Origin: an uncultured Paracoccaceae bacterium
Lineage (GTDB): Bacteria; Pseudomonadota; Alphaproteobacteria; Rhodobacterales; Rhodobacteraceae
Assembly: GCA_947503935.1 (NCBI GenBank)
Contig: CANNFR010000011.1
Span: forward strand, 1-64,000
Direction of reading: 5' to 3'
Length of the DNA stretch: 64,000 bases
Part shown: positions 62,680 through 64,000 of the stretch, piece by piece
Layout: each line of letters begins with the position of its first letter
How positions within the stretch are numbered: position 1 is the first letter of the stretch
Made by a program: the position numbers and the translations under genes
The notes under the pieces: generated by a model
What the model was told of the DNA's origin: nothing
The model's input: the letters and a program-made list of their open reading frames with translations, nothing else
Databases searched by the model: none

Positions 62680-63593
62680 AATTCGTGCGCCCAGGGCGGG
62701 TTAGCGCCGGCCCGCGACACGGTGATGGCCGCGGCTTTGGTGCCAAGGGTCAGTGCCTCGCGCAAGGTATCCTCATCAAGCGCGCCGATCATATCCTTAC
62801 GCAGCGCTTTGGCACACGCCAGGGCGGCCAGGACGCCCGCATTGAACGTATCGCCCGCCCCGACGGTATCGGCCACCTCAACGCGGGTGGCCTCGACAAA
62901 AACGTCGTGCTTCGCGGTCAGCGCGCGCGCGCCCTCGGCCCCTTCGGTGATGCAGACCATCTGGGCGCCCATTGCCAGAACCTCGCGAGCGAGCGCGGTG
63001 ATGTCACCGCTACCTAGCAGCCAGCGCAAATCCTCATCCGAAAGCTTGACGATATCCGCGCGCGCGATCATCCGCCCAATACGGGCGCGATAGGCAGCCT
63101 GATGGGTGATGAAGCCGGGCCGGATATTGGGATCGATCATGGTGACCCGCGCCGCCGCCTCGCGCAGCATCAACGCCTCATAGGCCTCGCCACAGGGGTC
63201 GACCACCACGCTGATCCCGCCGAAGAACAACGCCTGCACCTGTTTGGGCAATGTCGGCAGATTGTCGGGCGTCAGCATCCGGCCGGCTGTATTCTCATCG
63301 TAAAAGGCATAACGGGCCTGGCCGTTCTCCAGCGTCACAAAGGCCAAGGTGGTGGGGCGGTCTGACATGTGCGCGAGGTTCTCGACCTTGCTGGCGCCCA
63401 GAGCCTCGGTCAGCATCTGTCCGAAGAGGTCGGTAGACAGGCCGCTGAAGAACCCGGTTTTCGTACCAAGACGCCCCAGCGCTATGGCGGTGTTGAAAAC
63501 CGCCCCGCCCGGATAGGGCGCAAAGGCAGCCTCATCCTTGTCCGAGCGGCGCGGCAACATGTCGATCAGGGCTTCGCCTGCACACAAGATCAT
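62676..63593 (-). CDS. PfkB-family carbohydrate kinase (fructokinase-like)
   Basis: The 305-residue protein has the PfkB N-terminal signature [20 protein letters not shown] and the C-terminal [18 protein letters not shown], with catalytic Asp in GAGD. The substrate-recognition residues resemble bacterial fructokinases; other sugars are possible. It is coupled to dtd. Confidence 0.9.
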   Translation of the reverse strand: MILCAGEALIDMLPRRSDKDEAAFAPYPGGAVFNTAIALGRLGTKTGFFSGLSTDLFGQMLTEALGASKVENLAHMSDRPTTLAFVTLENGQARYAFYDENTAGRMLTPDNLPTLPKQVQALFFGGISVVVDPCGEAYEALMLREAAARVTMIDPNIRPGFITHQAAYRARIGRMIARADIVKLSDEDLRWLLGSGDITALAREVLAMGAQMVCITEGAEGARALTAKHDVFVEATRVEVADTVGAGDTFNAGVLAALACAKALRKDMIGALDEDTLREALTLGTKAAAITVSRAGANPPWAHEL

Positions 63594-63646
63594 CTGGATC
63601 GTCCCCTCTGGTCGCCCAAGGCTTAGCCCCGGCTCGGCCCGGGGGC

Positions 63647-63767
63647 AATTCTTCTGCGAAGAATTTGACGAGGCGATCCTTCTGTCGAAGGATCAGATTT
63701 TTCGCAGAAAAATCGTGAAGCGCGTCAGATCAGCAGGCGCGCCACAAGATTTTCGCAGAAAATCTTG
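63647..63767. repeat. Run of four related small hairpins
   Basis: Four inverted repeats lie in tandem: 63647-63665 (AATTCTTC-TGC-GAAGAATT), 63675-63694 (GATCCTTC-TGTC-GAAGGATC), 63696-63714 (GATTTTT-CGCAG-AAAAATC) and 63745-63767 (nine-base arms around CGCAG). Each centres on TTCTGCGAA or its reverse complement TTCGCAGAA, or a near variant, while the outer bases differ, showing compensatory pairing. They lie between the stop of an incomplete gene and the sugar-kinase start. Candidates are REP-like elements or terminators. Confidence 0.75.
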
Positions 63768-63781
63768 GCCCCCGTCGCGTT

Positions 63782-64000
63782 CTATTGCATCTCGCTAAAG
63801 TAATACCCCACCCCGATCACGATCATCGCCAGGATCACGGCGAAGGCGATCTTCCAGGGCGACCATGGCCGTTCCCCTTGCACTTCACCGGTTTGGCCGT
63901 TGACGACGAACCTGTAGCTTTTGCCGCGGAACTTATAGGCCGCAAGCCATAGCGGCAGCAGGATGTGCTTGAAGGTCTCGTCCGAGACATCCGTATCAAC
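63782..64000 (-). CDS. C-terminal end of a membrane protein (truncated by window edge)
   Basis: The minus-strand frame is open from 64000 to a TAG at 63782-63784, giving the last 72 residues. It ends with LPLWLAAYKFRGKSYRFVVNGQTGEVQG, then RPWSPWKIAFAVILAMIVIGVGYYFSEMQ, a single C-terminal membrane helix. The pattern resembles the tail of proteins annotated as primosomal-N'-like zinc-ribbon membrane proteins. The identity stays open because the start is missing. Confidence 0.6.
   Translation of the reverse strand, partial: VDTDVSDETFKHILLPLWLAAYKFRGKSYRFVVNGQTGEVQGERPWSPWKIAFAVILAMIVIGVGYYFSEMQ

Overview
The window looks like the chromosome of an alphaproteobacterium, most likely a Rhodobacteraceae (Roseobacter-group) species. 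This is inferred from the high GC content, the mreB-mreC-mreD-mrdA-rodA order, the iron-sulfur bacterial photolyase, Kdo/capsule genes, the circularly-permuted ATP-grasp / alpha-E / transglutaminase / Anbu cluster, and dense operons with ATGA-type overlaps. I have no database hit to confirm the genus.

Positions 1-8303 look like a genomic island that continues past the left edge. It ends at a complete tRNA-Gln gene on the minus strand, whose 3' end faces the island. Next to the tRNA is a large serine recombinase with its usual DUF3489 and DUF2924 companions. The cargo is the most unusual part of the window. A plus-strand pair encodes a MazG-type nucleotide pyrophosphohydrolase and a uracil-DNA-glycosylase-like protein. 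It converges on a five-gene minus-strand operon: an acyl-carrier-like protein, a XRE regulator, an ImmA/IrrE metallopeptidase carrying a C-terminal chagasin (I42)-like inhibitor domain, a papain-like (C1) cysteine peptidase, and a thymidylate-synthase-like protein. Genes in this operon overlap or abut. A palindrome fills the spacer between the -35 and -10 of its predicted promoter. I interpret it as a candidate conflict or defence system acting on pyrimidine nucleotides and controlled by proteolysis.

Positions 8304-31127 are housekeeping: an MscS-type channel, kdsA with kpsE/kpsT (no kpsM in view), nhaA, a second UDG-like gene with sseB-like, then ghrA-like, rodA, mrdA, mreD, mreC and mreB (the elongasome), leuA with a leucine-rich leader peptide and attenuator-like hairpins, an SDR / photolyase / desaturase group, a secreted 19-repeat MORN protein, and nadE.

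Positions 31128-45794 form a large catabolic divergon for an unidentified substrate. Twelve genes run leftward: ABC ATPase, SnoaL-like, HisD/HpsN-like dehydrogenase, M15-like, SDR, LacI regulator, tandem SnoaL-like, RidA, bicupin, MetE-like, alpha/beta hydrolase and RraA-like. Four genes run rightward: binding protein, two permeases, SnoaL-like. Two identical LacI-type operators in opposite orientation sit in the divergent promoter region.

Positions 45878-50243 hold a PhnD-PhnC-PhnE-PhnE phosphonate/phosphate-ester transporter with a HAD phosphatase. Next come a P-loop protein, an ABC-exporter-like protein with a degenerate ATPase, a two-component system, dodecin, a ParA-like ATPase, a DUF4329 protein and a CAP-domain protein. 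The right end carries the Anbu / transglutaminase / alpha-E / ATP-grasp peptide-modification cluster, dtd with a PfkB sugar kinase, a run of four related hairpins, and the 3' end of a truncated gene at the window edge.
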